Counted from the first letter of the stretch, positions 19,820 to 32,157 are shown. The stretch: 64,000 nt of DNA from Caulobacter sp. Root1455 (GCF_001426905.1 NZ_LMFQ01000025.1:124001-188000); one strand, 5' to 3'. Program-made: numbers and translations. Notes: a model not told the origin generated them from the sequence alone.

Positions 19820-19858
19820 CGTTATCCCCTTTGAGCGTTAAGCGGTTTCGGTCCGGGC

Positions 19859-20716
<858 letters not shown>

Positions 20717-21286
20717 ATGAGCCGCATTCATATGATCCGCCATGGCCGTCCCGCCTCGACCTGGGGCGATGCGGATCATGATCCGGGCCTTGACCCCGTC
20801 GGCCTCGAACAGGCGCGGACCGTGGCGCGCGTCTTGTTGGCCTTGCCCGAGAGCGAGCGGCCGGACCGGGTGGTCAGTTCGCCCCTGCGGCGCTGCCGGG
20901 AAACCGCCCAGCCGCTGGCCGACGCCCTGGGCGTGACGGTCGAGATCGATCCGCGGGTCGGCGAGATTCCGACGCCGGCCGCCCTCGACGCCGAAGCGCG
21001 CCCGGGCTGGCTTCGCCAGGCCTTCCAGGGCCGGTGGAGCGATATCCCGGGCGATCTCGACTACGTGGCCTGGACCCGGCGGGTCGCGCAGGGCGTGGCC
21101 TCGCATCCCGGCGCGGCGGTGTTCAGCCATTTCGTGGCCCTGAACGCGGCGGTGTCGGTGGCGACCGGCGGCGAAGCGGTGGCGGCGTTCCGGCCCGACC
21201 ATGTTTCGGTGACGGTCTTCGACCTGGTCGACGGCGACTTGATCCTGATCAACAAAGGCCAAGAGGCTTCCACCCAGGTTCTCTAG
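20717..21286 (+). CDS. Histidine phosphatase (phosphoglycerate mutase-like) family protein
   Basis: A 189-residue protein with the RHG motif at the N-terminus (HMIRHGRPAS) bearing the phospho-accepting histidine. SSPLRRCRETAQPLADAL and the second histidine in VFSHFVALNAAV follow. Members dephosphorylate diverse small phosphates or proteins; the substrate is not evident. The ATG at 20717 follows GAGGAGGGGGAAGC, a strong ribosome site. The gene lies 27 bp before the NAD(P)HX-repair gene, so they are probably co-transcribed. Confidence 0.85.
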   Translation: MSRIHMIRHGRPASTWGDADHDPGLDPVGLEQARTVARVLLALPESERPDRVVSSPLRRCRETAQPLADALGVTVEIDPRVGEIPTPAALDAEARPGWLRQAFQGRWSDIPGDLDYVAWTRRVAQGVASHPGAAVFSHFVALNAAVSVATGGEAVAAFRPDHVSVTVFDLVDGDLILINKGQEASTQVL

Positions 21287-21313
21287 CCAGGTTTCTTTAG
21301 AAGAGGAGCGGCC

Positions 21314-22765
21314 GTGCCGCGCGAGATCATGACCGTCGCCGAGATGACCGCGGCGGACCGCGCGGCCGCCGAGGCGGGCGCTTCGACGACCGTGCTGATG
21401 GAGCGGGCCGGCCGCGCCGTGGCCGAGGTCATCCGCGAGCGGTATGGGCGTTGCCCCACCGTGGTCTGGTGCGGTCCGGGCGACAACGGCGGCGACGGCT
21501 ATGTGATCGCCCGGCACCTGCGGCGTCGCGGTTGGCCCGTGCGGGTCGAGGCGCTGGGCCCGCCCGCCAGCCCGGCGGCGCAATGGGCGGCCGCCCGCTG
21601 GAAGGGCGAGACCGGTCCGCTGGTCTCGCAACCCGGCTCGGCGTCGCTGTATGTGGATTGCCTGTTCGGGGCTGGCCTGTCTCGGCCGCTCGAAGGCGAG
21701 GCCGACCGCCTGGCGCGGGTCATGCCCGGCGCGGCGCGGATCGTCGCCGTCGACGTGCCCAGCGGGATTGTCGGCGACACGGGACGCCCGCTCGGCGAGC
21801 GGGCCTTGCAGGCGCAGCTGACGGTCACCTTCCATCGCCGCAAGCCGGCCCATGTGCTGGCGCGCGGCCGCGCCGCCTGCGGCGAGGTGGTGGTGGTCGA
21901 TATCGGCCTGGAGGAGACGGGGCAGGGGCGACTGTTCGAGAACGAGCCCGGCCTTTGGGCCGAGCGCTTCCCTTGGCCGGCGGTCGACGCCCACAAGCAC
22001 GCCCGGGGGCGGCTGATGACGGTCAGCGGCGAGGCCTGGAACACCGGAGCGGCCCGGCTGGCGGCGCGGGGGGGCTTGCGCATCGGGGCCGGGGTGGTGA
22101 CCGTGCTGTCGCCGCCCCACGCCCTGGCCGTCAACGCCGCCCATCTGGAGGCGGTGATGCTGGCGCCGTTCGAGAGCGAGTACGACCTGCAGACCCGCGC
22201 CGCCAAGGCGGACGCGGTGGTGATCGGACCGGCGGCGGGCGTGGGGGAGGCGACGATGCGGCACGTCTTCGCCCTGGCCCGCAACGGCGCGGCCCTGGTC
22301 GTCGACGCCGACGCCCTGACCAGCTTCGCCGAGGATCCCGCCGCCCTGTTCTCGGCGCTCGACCGCGACGACGTGCTGACCCCGCATCCCGGCGAGTTCG
22401 AACGGATCTTCCCCGGGCTGCTGGCCGCCTCGCCCGAACGCATCGCGGCGACGCGGGAGGCGGCGCGACGGGCAGGGGCGGTGGTGCTGTTGAAGGGTTC
22501 GGACACGGTGGTCGCCGCGCCCGACGGGCGGGCCGCGGTCAGCCTGAACGGCGCGCCCTGGCTGGCGACGGCCGGATCGGGCGACGTGCTGGCCGGATTC
22601 ATCGGCGGCCTGATCGCCCAGGGCATGGAAAGTTTCGAAGCGGCCTGCGCCGGGGTCTGGATCCACGCCGAAGCGGGCGCGGCCCACGGGCCCGGTCTGA
22701 TCGCCGAGGATCTGCCGGACCTGGCGCCCTCGGTGTTGGGCGCGCTGTGGAAGGCTCGCCCTTAG
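21314..22765 (+). CDS. nnr: Bifunctional NAD(P)H-hydrate epimerase / ADP-dependent NAD(P)H-hydrate dehydratase
   Basis: A 483-residue two-domain repair enzyme. The N-terminal epimerase (YjeF_N, about 1-205) shows VVWCGPGDNGGDGYVIARHLRRRG in structure, and the C-terminal ribokinase-like dehydratase (about 225-480) has LTPHPGEFERIFPGL and the catalytic NGAPWLATAGSGDVLAGFIGG. It converts damaged NADHX and NADPHX back to NAD(P)H. The start is GTG at 21314, 6 bp after AGAGGAG; an internal ATG at 21329 is possible but would trim the N-terminus. The fusion matches the bacterial Nnr form. Confidence 0.93.
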   Translation: MPREIMTVAEMTAADRAAAEAGASTTVLMERAGRAVAEVIRERYGRCPTVVWCGPGDNGGDGYVIARHLRRRGWPVRVEALGPPASPAAQWAAARWKGETGPLVSQPGSASLYVDCLFGAGLSRPLEGEADRLARVMPGAARIVAVDVPSGIVGDTGRPLGERALQAQLTVTFHRRKPAHVLARGRAACGEVVVVDIGLEETGQGRLFENEPGLWAERFPWPAVDAHKHARGRLMTVSGEAWNTGAARLAARGGLRIGAGVVTVLSPPHALAVNAAHLEAVMLAPFESEYDLQTRAAKADAVVIGPAAGVGEATMRHVFALARNGAALVVDADALTSFAEDPAALFSALDRDDVLTPHPGEFERIFPGLLAASPERIAATREAARRAGAVVLLKGSDTVVAAPDGRAAVSLNGAPWLATAGSGDVLAGFIGGLIAQGMESFEAACAGVWIHAEAGAAHGPGLIAEDLPDLAPSVLGALWKARP

Positions 22766-22774
22766 CCGCCGCGC

Positions 22775-22957
22775 CTAGTGGTGGCGGTGTTTTCGGACCA
22801 GGACGACCTGGGTGGGAACGCCTTTGTCGAACAAGGTGTGGCTGATGGCTAGGGCTGTCTGGAACGTTCGTTCCTCGACGGTGTCGGTGAAAAGGACCTG
22901 GGCGCCGTGTCTGACGGTCCAGCCCTTCTCGTCTTCGACGACTTCAATGGTTTCCAT
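22775..22957 (-). CDS. Small conserved-looking hypothetical protein
   Basis: A 60-residue protein (start METIEVVEDEKGWTVRHGAQ, end VVLVRKHRHH). The first half has the alternating pattern of a beta-hairpin (IEVVEDEKGWTVRHGAQVLFTDTVEERT), similar in style to small DUF2188-like proteins. The second half is helical, then a basic/His tail. There are no cysteines, signal or membrane segment. The base pattern is coding-like and the ATG at 22957 starts the frame. The function is unknown. Confidence 0.55.
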   Translation of the reverse strand: METIEVVEDEKGWTVRHGAQVLFTDTVEERTFQTALAISHTLFDKGVPTQVVLVRKHRHH

Positions 22958-23266
22958 GGCGCGCGCTCACTGAACGGACTCAGAGGCAAACCCCGTCCGA
23001 GGTCAGATCGTTCCGCACCAATTTGTAGGGAGAAACACCGGCCCGGGCGTCAGTCGGGGGGGCATGGCCCGGGCCGGCGTAAATCCGGGGCGTTGTTCAA
23101 CAGCCGCGGACATCAGCATAACCGGTCGAGGGAAAATTTGTTCCGGCGGACGGGAAGAAATATTCGCCCCGCTCGCGAACGGGCCCCCGGCGGGTCGGGA
23201 CAAGGCCGGTTCGCCTGGCGACTTGCCAAGCCGGCCAGGCATGTCTAACCCGCTCCGGCGCATCGT
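22958..23266. other. Intergenic region before tRNA-Leu
   Basis: A 309-bp gap with no convincing gene. A perfect 11-bp stem CCGGCCCGGGC/GCCCGGGCCGG (23038-23048 with 23067-23077, loop 18 nt) is the only strong structure. It has no T-run on either side, so it is not a standard terminator. The segment 23110-23270 should contain the tRNA-Leu promoter. Confidence 0.45.
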
Positions 23267-23351
23267 GCGGATGTGGCGAAACTGGTAGACGCACCAGATT
23301 TAGGTTCTGGCGCCGAGAGGCGTGGAGGTTCGAGTCCTCTCATCCGCACCA
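23267..23351 (+). tRNA. tRNA-Leu (anticodon TAG)
   Basis: The sequence folds as a class II tRNA: acceptor GCGGATG/CATCCGC, anticodon stem CCAGA/TCTGG with loop TTTAGGT (anticodon TAG, reading CUN codons), a variable arm CGCCGAGAGGCG, T arm GGAGG-TTCGAGT-CCTCT and an encoded CCA end. Confidence 0.97.
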
Positions 23352-23377
23352 CTTCGCCGGGCTTTTGCCCGGCGAAG
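23352..23377 (+). terminator. Hairpin terminator after tRNA-Leu
   Basis: A perfect 11-bp stem CTTCGCCGGGC/GCCCGGCGAAG with a TTTT loop starts directly after the tRNA CCA. It lacks a clear downstream T-run. Confidence 0.7.
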
Positions 23378-23549
23378 CGCGCCGCTTATCGGGACTTCCG
23401 TCCGATGAGTGCACCAATGCCCTTGGATGGTCGCCAAACGCGTGACATAAGGGCGCTCTTTCGCCGCCCCGGTGACGTGGGCGGCTTTGATGTTTTGACC
23501 CCTGGGGCGGACGACGGGCGCGAACGCCCGAAGAGCCGAGAAGCTAAGA

Positions 23550-24914
23550 ATGTCGATGCAGATCGTTGAAAAGTCGGGCGAAGGCCTCAGCCGCGTTTAT
23601 GGCGTGACGGTGCCCGCGAGTGAACTCGCCACGCGTCTCGAAGCCCGGATCGCCGAGGTCGCGCCCCAGATGAACGTCAAGGGCTTTCGCCCTGGCAAGG
23701 TGCCGAAGGCCCACGTTCGCCGCCTGTATGGCAAGGCCCTGATGGGTGAAGTCATCGAGGCGACGCTGAACGAAGGCGCCCAGAAGGTGCTGGACGACAA
23801 CAAGCTGCGCCCGGCCGGCCAGCCCGACCTGAAGCCCTCGTCGGACATGGAAAAGGTCATCGCCGGCGGCGAAGACCTGGCCTTCGAACTGGCCGTGGAA
23901 GTTATGCCGGAATTCGAGCCGATCGACCCCGCGTCGATCGAGCTGACCAAGCCGGTCTACAAGGTCTCGGACGCCGAAGTCGGCGAGGCCCTGGCCGATC
24001 TGGCCAAGCAGGCCCGCACCTATGAGCCGCGCAAGGGCAAGTCCCTGAAGGCCAAGGACGGCGACCAGCTGCTGATCGACTTCGTCGGCACCATCGACGG
24101 CGTGGCCTTCGACGGAGGCACCGCCACCGACGCCGAGCTGACCCTGGGTTCGGGCCAGTTCATCCCGGGCTTCGAAGCCCAGCTGGTCGGCGCCAAGCCG
24201 GACGACGTCGTCACCGTGAAGGTCAACTTCCCCGACGACTATCAAGCCGCCAACCTGGCCGGCAAGGCCGCCGAGTTCGCCACCACCGTCAAGGAAGTGC
24301 GCGCCCCGGTCGACGCCGAGCCCGACGACGAGCTGGCCAAGCGCCTGGGTCTGTCGGACCTGCAGGCCCTGAAGGACCTGCTGAAGTCGAACCTGGAAGG
24401 CCGCTACAGCAATTCGTCGCGCTTCAAGCTCAAGCGCGCCCTGCTGGACATCCTGGACACCAAGCACGACTTCGCCCTGCCGCCGCGCATGGTCGACGCC
24501 GAGTTCGCCGGCATCTGGCAGCAGGTCCAGGCCGACAAGACCCAAGGCGGCCTGCCGCCCGAGGACGAAGGCAAGACCGAAGACCAGCTGAAGGACGAGT
24601 ACCGCAAGATCGCCGAGCGCCGCGTGCGCCTGGGCCTGGTGCTCGCCGAGATCGGCCGCAAGAACGACGTGGCCGTCACCGAGCAGGAACTGGCCGACGC
24701 CATGATGCGCGAAGCCCGCCAGTACGGCGCGCAAGCCCAGCAGGTGTTCGACATGTACCGCCAGCGCGCCGACCTTCAGGCCGCGCTGCGCGCCCCGATC
24801 TACGAGGACAAGGTCGTCGACCTGATCTTCGGCAAGGCCAAGATCGACGAGAAGGAAGTGTCCAAGGAAGAGCTGATGGAAGAAGACGATCTTCCGGAAG
24901 GCTACGGCGGCTAA
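23550..24914 (+). CDS. tig: Trigger factor, ribosome-associated chaperone and peptidyl-prolyl isomerase
   Basis: A 454-residue trigger factor. The N-terminal ribosome-binding domain carries the signature [17 protein letters not shown] (about 46-62), which docks at L23. A FKBP-type isomerase domain follows (about 160-245; [21 protein letters not shown]), then a long helical C-terminal chaperone domain. It meets nascent chains at the exit tunnel. The ATG at 23550 ([15 protein letters not shown]) matches the usual start, with a second ATG two codons on. It heads the tig-clpP-cicA-clpX-lon-hupB region and ends at its own terminator. Confidence 0.97.
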   Translation: MSMQIVEKSGEGLSRVYGVTVPASELATRLEARIAEVAPQMNVKGFRPGKVPKAHVRRLYGKALMGEVIEATLNEGAQKVLDDNKLRPAGQPDLKPSSDMEKVIAGGEDLAFELAVEVMPEFEPIDPASIELTKPVYKVSDAEVGEALADLAKQARTYEPRKGKSLKAKDGDQLLIDFVGTIDGVAFDGGTATDAELTLGSGQFIPGFEAQLVGAKPDDVVTVKVNFPDDYQAANLAGKAAEFATTVKEVRAPVDAEPDDELAKRLGLSDLQALKDLLKSNLEGRYSNSSRFKLKRALLDILDTKHDFALPPRMVDAEFAGIWQQVQADKTQGGLPPEDEGKTEDQLKDEYRKIAERRVRLGLVLAEIGRKNDVAVTEQELADAMMREARQYGAQAQQVFDMYRQRADLQAALRAPIYEDKVVDLIFGKAKIDEKEVSKEELMEEDDLPEGYGG

Positions 24915-24937
24915 GGCTTCCGTCATCCGACATGAAC

Positions 24938-24969
24938 AGGGCGTGGTCCGCGAGGGCCGCGCCCTTTTT
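24938..24969 (+). terminator. Rho-independent terminator of tig
   Basis: AGGGCGTGG pairs with CCGCGCCCT (24938-24946 with 24957-24965, one G-U pair) and runs into TTTTT. It lies 23 bp after the tig stop. Confidence 0.85.
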
Positions 24970-25094
24970 CATGGCCCGAGCTTCGGCCCGGCTCCTTGCA
25001 ACCTGTTAAGCGCCACGCGATATGCGTTGGCGACGGCGCGCGGGGGCTGATTCGCGTTCGCGCCGCCCAGACATGAAAGAAAAGGGCGATCCCT

Positions 25095-25721
25095 ATGTAT
25101 GATCCGATGGCGACGGCGATGAACCTCGTGCCGATGGTGGTCGAACAGACCAGCCGCGGCGAGCGGGCGTTCGACATCTTCTCCCGTCTGTTGAAAGAGC
25201 GGATCATCTTCCTGACCGGCCCCGTCGAAGACGGGATGGCCAGCCTGATCTGCGCCCAGCTGCTTTTCCTGGAGTCCGAGAACCCCAAGAAGGAAATCGC
25301 CATGTACATCAACTCGCCCGGCGGCGTGGTGACGGCCGGCCTGGCGATCTACGACACCATGCAATACATCAAGAGCCCGGTTTCGACGGTGTGCATGGGC
25401 ATGGCGGCCTCGATGGGTTCGCTGCTGCTGCAAGCTGGCGCTCCGGGCCAGCGTATCGCCCTGCCGAACGCCCGCATCATGGTCCACCAGCCGTCGGGCG
25501 GCTTCCGCGGCCAGGCCTCGGACATCGAGCGCCACGCCGAGGACATCATCAAGACCAAGCGCCGCCTGAACGAGATCTACGTCAAGCACACCGGCCGCAC
25601 GTATGAGGAAGTCGAAAAAACCCTCGACCGCGACCACTTCATGAGCGCCGAGGAAGCCAAGGCCTGGGGCCTGATCGATCACATCAACGAAAGCCGCGAC
25701 GCTTCGGACGACAAGGCCTAG
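25095..25721 (+). CDS. clpP: ATP-dependent Clp protease proteolytic subunit
   Basis: A 208-residue serine protease that forms the tetradecameric ClpP chamber. Catalytic Ser106 is in [11 protein letters not shown], His131 in MVHQPSGG and Asp180 in LDRDHFMS. With ClpX or ClpA it degrades unfolded and regulatory proteins; in Caulobacter ClpXP removes CtrA and other cell-cycle regulators. The ATG at 25095 follows AAAGGGCGA. It is preceded and followed by hairpin terminators, so it is probably a single-gene transcript although it sits next to tig and clpX. Confidence 0.98.
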   Translation: MYDPMATAMNLVPMVVEQTSRGERAFDIFSRLLKERIIFLTGPVEDGMASLICAQLLFLESENPKKEIAMYINSPGGVVTAGLAIYDTMQYIKSPVSTVCMGMAASMGSLLLQAGAPGQRIALPNARIMVHQPSGGFRGQASDIERHAEDIIKTKRRLNEIYVKHTGRTYEEVEKTLDRDHFMSAEEAKAWGLIDHINESRDASDDKA

Positions 25722-25743
25722 GGGCTGCGTCTTCGCTGAGTTC

Positions 25744-25774
25744 AAGCCGTCGGCCGAGAGGTCGGCGGCTTTTT
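25744..25774 (+). terminator. Rho-independent terminator of clpP
   Basis: A 12-bp stem with two G-U pairs (25744-25755 with 25760-25771), a GAGA loop and a TTTTT run, 22 bp after the clpP stop. Confidence 0.88.
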
Positions 25775-25814
25775 CGTGATCGCGGCTTGCGCGATGGCCA
25801 GAGCTCGAAGGGCG

Positions 25815-26450
25815 TCAGCGTTTGGCGGGCGGGATCGAAAGTCCCGGGCGGCAAGGCTTGAGGTTGGCCAAGGCGGAAGCCCGCGCCTTGGCGTAGAGCG
25901 CTTGGACCTTGGATGCGGGCGGGTACTGCACGTTGCCCTCGGCCAGGACTCGTCCGTCCGCGCTCAGGCGGCGCACGGTCACCGGCGTGCTTTCGGCGAT
26001 GGCGGCTTGCAGCGGGGCAATCCCGGCAGGCGGAACAATTCCCGATAGATAACCCTCGTTGCGAGCCGGATCGCCCCAGCGCCGTTCCGGCTTGGATGTA
26101 AATCGTGGGCCTGTCCACGGCCCTTCGCCGATGCGCCAGGTGAGGCGTTCGGGCTCGGCCGCTGTTGGATCGGGCAACGCCATGTGCCACGTGATCTTTG
26201 GGATGTTCGGAGGCCCCAGGCCGGTCTCGGCGGGGTCGTAGTAGACGCCCATCGAAACGGTTCTGTCGGCGCTGAATGCTTCGGTTGCTATGTCGGTGAC
26301 AACAGCCGGGCCAGAGGATCGCTGTTGGGCCGTGACGAAAACCTCGGTGTTGGCGCTCGTCGCCGTCGCCGAACCACACAGGGCCGCTCGCGCGATCGCC
26401 GTAGCCGGGAAGGCCAGCAGCGCCGCCGCGATGACCTTTCCCAATGCCAT
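25815..26450 (-). CDS. Exported protein of unknown function
   Basis: A 211-residue protein with a signal peptide (MALGKVIAAALLAFPATAIARA). The mature part contains two cysteines (one near each end: AALCGS and LKPCRPG), which could form a disulfide, and a WGDPARNEGYLSGIVPP stretch, but no domain I recognise. The ATG at 26450 follows GGGGGAAGAACGG and starts the signal; an upstream in-frame ATG at 26474 would add eight polar residues. It sits between clpP and cicA on the opposite strand to clpP. The role is unknown. Confidence 0.68.
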   Translation of the reverse strand: MALGKVIAAALLAFPATAIARAALCGSATATSANTEVFVTAQQRSSGPAVVTDIATEAFSADRTVSMGVYYDPAETGLGPPNIPKITWHMALPDPTAAEPERLTWRIGEGPWTGPRFTSKPERRWGDPARNEGYLSGIVPPAGIAPLQAAIAESTPVTVRRLSADGRVLAEGNVQYPPASKVQALYAKARASALANLKPCRPGLSIPPAKR

Positions 26451-26581
26451 CCGTTCTTCCCCCAAATTATCCAAGCCGACTGGAGCACGTCGTGCGCACG
26501 CTGACCAAGAACCAGTTCTATCCGTTTATCTGTCGGCGGGGCGTCAAAGCCGCACCATGGACGGATGTCCTCCAGCGGAGA

Positions 26582-27253
26582 TCAGCCCGGCTTGCCCCGG
26601 AAGATCCGGTAGCCCTTCTCGTGGGCGATCGCCAGCATCTCGCGGTCGCCGGAGGTGTCGCCGTAGGCGGCGGCCAGCGACAAATCGTCGCCGAAGATCT
26701 CCTTCAGGCGGATCACCTTCTCCGCGCCCCGGCAGTTGGCGCCCAGCAGGGGCCCTAGCACCTTGTCGTCGGCGCCGATCATCAGCTTCGAGCCGATCAG
26801 GACGTCGGCGCCCAGGCCGCGGGCGAACGGCGCGACCACGACGTCGGGCGAGGCGGTGACGATCACCAGCTTGGCGCCCTTGGCCCGCCAGCGCCGCCAG
26901 ACGGCCAGGGCGTCGGGGCGGAACAGCTTGGGGGCTTCGGACTGGGCGAAGGCGCGCGCCTCGCGCTCCAGCTGCTCCAGAGGCACGCCGCGCAGGAACT
27001 CGCGGACGGCGGCGGCCTTGATCTTGCCGCGGTTGCGATCGAACACATAGCCTACGGCGGCGGGGAACAGGCGCACCATGCCCATGAAATGCCGCGCGGG
27101 GCTGACCCGCCACTTCAGGAAGGCCGTGAAGCTGTCGCGAACCGTCAGCGTGCCGTCGAAATCGAAGGCGACCAGGGGCGGCCCCTCGTGCATGTCCCCG
27201 GTCATCGGGGTCGAGGCCGACAGGCCCTTAGCCATCAGTGAACGTTTCGCCAT
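26582..27253 (-). CDS. cicA: HAD-superfamily phosphatase CicA
   Basis: A 223-residue HAD-IB protein. Motif I DFDGTLT has the nucleophile Asp31 and Asp33, motif II is VTASPD and motif IV is YGDTSGDREML. It resembles phosphoserine phosphatase-like hydrolases. Its position between clpP and clpX on the reverse strand is that of Caulobacter crescentus cicA, whose correct dosage is known to be needed for growth and normal morphology. The ATG at 27253 has GGAGA four bases upstream; ATG 27235 is also possible. Its substrate is not known from sequence. A phosphatidylglycerophosphate-phosphatase-like role is only a possibility. Confidence 0.85.
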   Translation of the reverse strand: MAKRSLMAKGLSASTPMTGDMHEGPPLVAFDFDGTLTVRDSFTAFLKWRVSPARHFMGMVRLFPAAVGYVFDRNRGKIKAAAVREFLRGVPLEQLEREARAFAQSEAPKLFRPDALAVWRRWRAKGAKLVIVTASPDVVVAPFARGLGADVLIGSKLMIGADDKVLGPLLGANCRGAEKVIRLKEIFGDDLSLAAAYGDTSGDREMLAIAHEKGYRIFRGKPG

Positions 27254-27616
27254 TCGTCTCCGCGCACGCGCGCCCCGCAACCGAGCCCGTCTTGCACCAC
27301 GATTCCGCTTTCACCGCTAAGCTCTTCGCGGATTTCGAAGTGCGCGCGCAGGGCCGTCCGGCGGAGCGAACCGCCTCCGGCTTGCGTTGAGGGTCTGGAA
27401 CGCCATCTTAGAGAAGAATTCCATGAAACCGTATGCATCATCCACGAACTTGGGGGCTGTAAATCGGCTCCAAGGCTTGTGCCGTGCGTCCGGATCGGGG
27501 AATGTCAAGGATTAGACAACTCCCGGCGGATATCCTGCTGCCTCGGTGGCGGGATTGGCGCTAAGGAGTCGGTGGTTTCGGCTTCGGCCTGGACCGCCCT
27601 AGCGTGAGAAGCGACC
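27254..27616. other. Intergenic region between cicA and clpX
   Basis: A 363-bp divergent region containing the cicA and clpX 5' regions. It is less GC-rich than the genes. A 63-codon minus-strand frame (27508-27317, TTG start) is open but has atypical codon choice, so it is not called. No consensus heat-shock promoter was recognised in front of clpX. Confidence 0.45.
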
Positions 27617-28879
27617 ATGACGAAAGCCGCGAGCGGCGACACCAAGAGCACCCTCTACTGTTCTTTCTGCGGAAAGAGCCAGCATGAGGTGCGTAAGCTC
27701 ATCGCCGGCCCGACGGTGTTCATCTGTGATGAATGCGTCGAACTCTGCATGGATATCATCCGTGAAGAGCACAAGATCGCCTTCGTGAAGTCCAAGGACG
27801 GCGTGCCCACGCCGCGCGAGATCTGCGAAGTCCTGGACGATTACGTGATCGGGCAAAATCACGCCAAGAAGGTGCTCGCGGTCGCGGTGCACAATCACTA
27901 CAAGCGCCTGAACCACGCGTCGAAGAACAACGACGTCGAACTGGCCAAGTCGAACATCCTGCTGGTCGGTCCGACCGGCACGGGCAAGACGCTGCTGGCC
28001 CAGACCCTGGCCCGAATCATCGACGTGCCGTTCACGATGGCCGACGCCACCACCCTGACCGAAGCCGGTTATGTGGGCGAGGACGTCGAGAACATCGTGC
28101 TCAAGCTGCTGCAAGCCGCCGACTACAATGTCGAGCGCGCCCAGCGCGGCATCGTCTACATCGACGAAATCGACAAGATCTCGCGCAAGTCCGACAATCC
28201 GTCGATCACCCGCGACGTCTCGGGCGAAGGCGTGCAGCAGGCCCTGCTGAAGATCATGGAAGGCACCGTCGCCTCCGTGCCGCCGCAGGGCGGGCGCAAG
28301 CATCCGCAGCAGGAGTTCCTGCAGGTCGACACGACCAACATCCTGTTCATCTGCGGCGGGGCCTTCGCGGGCCTGGAGCGCATCATCTCGGCGCGCGGCC
28401 AGGGCAAGTCGATCGGCTTTGGCGCCAAGGTGGCGGACCCGGAAGAGCGTCGCACGGGCGAGATCCTGCGCGGCGTCGAGCCCGACGACCTGCAGCGCTT
28501 CGGCCTGATCCCGGAATTCATCGGCCGTCTGCCGGTGATCGCCACCCTGGAGGACCTCGACGAGGCCGCTCTGGTGAAGATCCTGACCGAGCCGAAGAAC
28601 GCCTTCGTCAAGCAGTACCAGCGCCTGTTCGAGATGGAGAACATCGGCCTGACCTTCACCGAGGACGCCCTGCACGGCGTCGCCAAGAAGGCCATCCTGC
28701 GCAAGACCGGCGCGCGCGGCCTGCGCTCGATCATGGAAGGCATCCTGCTGGAGACCATGTTCGAGCTGCCCAACTACGAGGGCGTCGAGGAAGTGGTGGT
28801 CAACGCCGAGGTCGTCGAAGGCCGGGCCCAGCCGCTGCTGATCTACGCCGAGAAGAAGGGCGGGGCCGCTTCGGCCTAA
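27617..28879 (+). CDS. clpX: ATP-dependent Clp protease ATP-binding subunit
   Basis: A 420-residue AAA+ unfoldase. The N-terminal zinc-binding domain has Cys15, Cys18, Cys37 and Cys40 for dimerisation and adaptor binding. The Walker A is GPTGTGKT (about 118-125), Walker B is IVYIDEIDK, and the GFGAK-type loop for ClpP docking is present as IGFGAKV. It recognises tagged or regulatory proteins, unfolds them and feeds ClpP. The start at 27617 matches the usual [21 protein letters not shown]. It is followed by its own terminator. Confidence 0.98.
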   Translation: MTKAASGDTKSTLYCSFCGKSQHEVRKLIAGPTVFICDECVELCMDIIREEHKIAFVKSKDGVPTPREICEVLDDYVIGQNHAKKVLAVAVHNHYKRLNHASKNNDVELAKSNILLVGPTGTGKTLLAQTLARIIDVPFTMADATTLTEAGYVGEDVENIVLKLLQAADYNVERAQRGIVYIDEIDKISRKSDNPSITRDVSGEGVQQALLKIMEGTVASVPPQGGRKHPQQEFLQVDTTNILFICGGAFAGLERIISARGQGKSIGFGAKVADPEERRTGEILRGVEPDDLQRFGLIPEFIGRLPVIATLEDLDEAALVKILTEPKNAFVKQYQRLFEMENIGLTFTEDALHGVAKKAILRKTGARGLRSIMEGILLETMFELPNYEGVEEVVVNAEVVEGRAQPLLIYAEKKGGAASA

Positions 28880-28905
28880 ACGCCTTCGGCAAGGCTTGCG
28901 AAATC

Positions 28906-28938
28906 GGGCGCGTCCGGCTTGGCCGGGCGCGCTCTTTT
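28906..28938 (+). terminator. Rho-independent terminator of clpX
   Basis: A 10-bp stem GCGCGTCCGG/CCGGGCGCGC (28908-28917 with 28923-28932, one G-U) followed by TCTTTT, 28 bp after the clpX stop. Confidence 0.85.
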
Positions 28939-29280
28939 CATCACACCGGACCGTCCGGCGTTGTGACGCTGAGCGCGAACGCGGCCAGGCGGGACCTCGG
29001 TCGCGGCAGGACTTAGGCGTCCTGGACCACGCACGAGCACGGATCATGCATTGTGGAGCCGGGCAGGGGGCATGAGCGTTGCACCTTGGCCAATCCGCCG
29101 CGACCCGTCGCCGCTACCAGGCGAGTGTGCTTGAACCGTGTTGCAAAAGGTCCACATAAATAACGACCATTCGCTCAGTCCCGAGCGGACGGGTCGAACG
29201 ACTCAGGCGCATCGTCTGGGTGACGGCGGCCCGCGTGGCCGAGCACGAGTACAACGCGCCGGCCAGGAGTAGAAAGCATC
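28939..29280. other. Intergenic region upstream of lon
   Basis: About 340 bp between the clpX terminator and the lon ATG. It contains the sigma-32-like promoter annotated at 29130-29160 and a leader of about 114 nt. Apart from that no gene or strong repeat is seen. Confidence 0.5.
29130..29160 (+). promoter_or_regulatory. Sigma-32 (heat-shock) promoter of lon
   Basis: CTTGAA (29130-29135), a 16-bp spacer and CCACATAAA (29152-29160) match the heat-shock consensus CTTGAA / CCCCATnTA with a perfect -35 and two changes in the -10. Transcription would start near 29167. Heat-shock control of Lon is well established in proteobacteria. Confidence 0.72.
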
Positions 29281-31680
<2,400 letters not shown>

Positions 31681-31703
31681 CAGTAACTTATTGTTGATAA
31701 CTT

Positions 31704-31738
31704 AGGCGGCGTGGAGATTTTCCGCGCCGCCTTCGTTT
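31704..31738 (+). terminator. Hairpin terminator of lon
   Basis: An 11-bp stem AGGCGGCGTGG/CCGCGCCGCCT (31704-31714 with 31722-31732, one G-U) followed by TCGTTT. Confidence 0.8.
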
Positions 31739-31827
31739 GACGGGCCGTCTGAACCCCGCATACTCCCGGTCGAGCGAAGCGGCGTGAGCTTTAGCCGAAG
31801 CCGCCGCTTTCATGCTGGGAGAAGAAC

Positions 31828-32106
31828 ATGACCACAAAGGCCGAACTCGTCACGGCGATCGCCGAAAAGGCGGGCATCAACAAGAACCAGGCTAAGGACG
31901 CTCTCGAGGCTTTCATCGAAGCCGTCACCAGTTCGCTGAGATCGGGTCAGGATGTGCGCCTGGTCGGCTTTGGCACCTTCAAGGCCGTGGCTCGCGCCGC
32001 GGGCACCGCGCGCAACCCGCGCACCGGCGAGACGGTGAACCGCCCGGCGTCGAAGACCGCCCGGTTCCAGGTCGGCGAGGGTCTGAAGACCACGCTGAAC
32101 GGCTGA
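31828..32106 (+). CDS. hupB: DNA-binding protein HU
   Basis: A 92-residue HU-family nucleoid protein. It has the dimerisation helices (MTTKAELVTAIAEKAGINKNQA at the start), GFGTFKAVARAAGTARNPRTGE for the DNA-binding arm with the tip proline in RNPRTGE, and a terminal strand. HU bends and compacts DNA. It lies downstream of lon, the conserved proteobacterial neighbour order. The leader has an 8-bp hairpin (31777-31784 with 31802-31809) ending 18 nt before the ATG, close to GGGAGAAG. Confidence 0.96.
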   Translation: MTTKAELVTAIAEKAGINKNQAKDALEAFIEAVTSSLRSGQDVRLVGFGTFKAVARAAGTARNPRTGETVNRPASKTARFQVGEGLKTTLNG

Positions 32107-32126
32107 TCCAGTAAACGAATTTCGGG

Positions 32127-32157
32127 GGCGGGCCGCCAGGAGGCGTCCCGCCTTTTT
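32127..32157 (+). terminator. Rho-independent terminator of hupB
   Basis: GGCGGG/CCCGCC outer stem (32127-32132 with 32147-32152) and a CGCC/GGCG inner stem with AGGA loop, followed by TTTTT. Confidence 0.88.

Noticed and set aside
27317-27508. 63-codon minus-strand frame with TTG start between cicA and clpX
   Set aside because: The amino-acid pattern is not absurd, but codon third positions are atypical, the start is weak and it lies in the promoter region of clpX.
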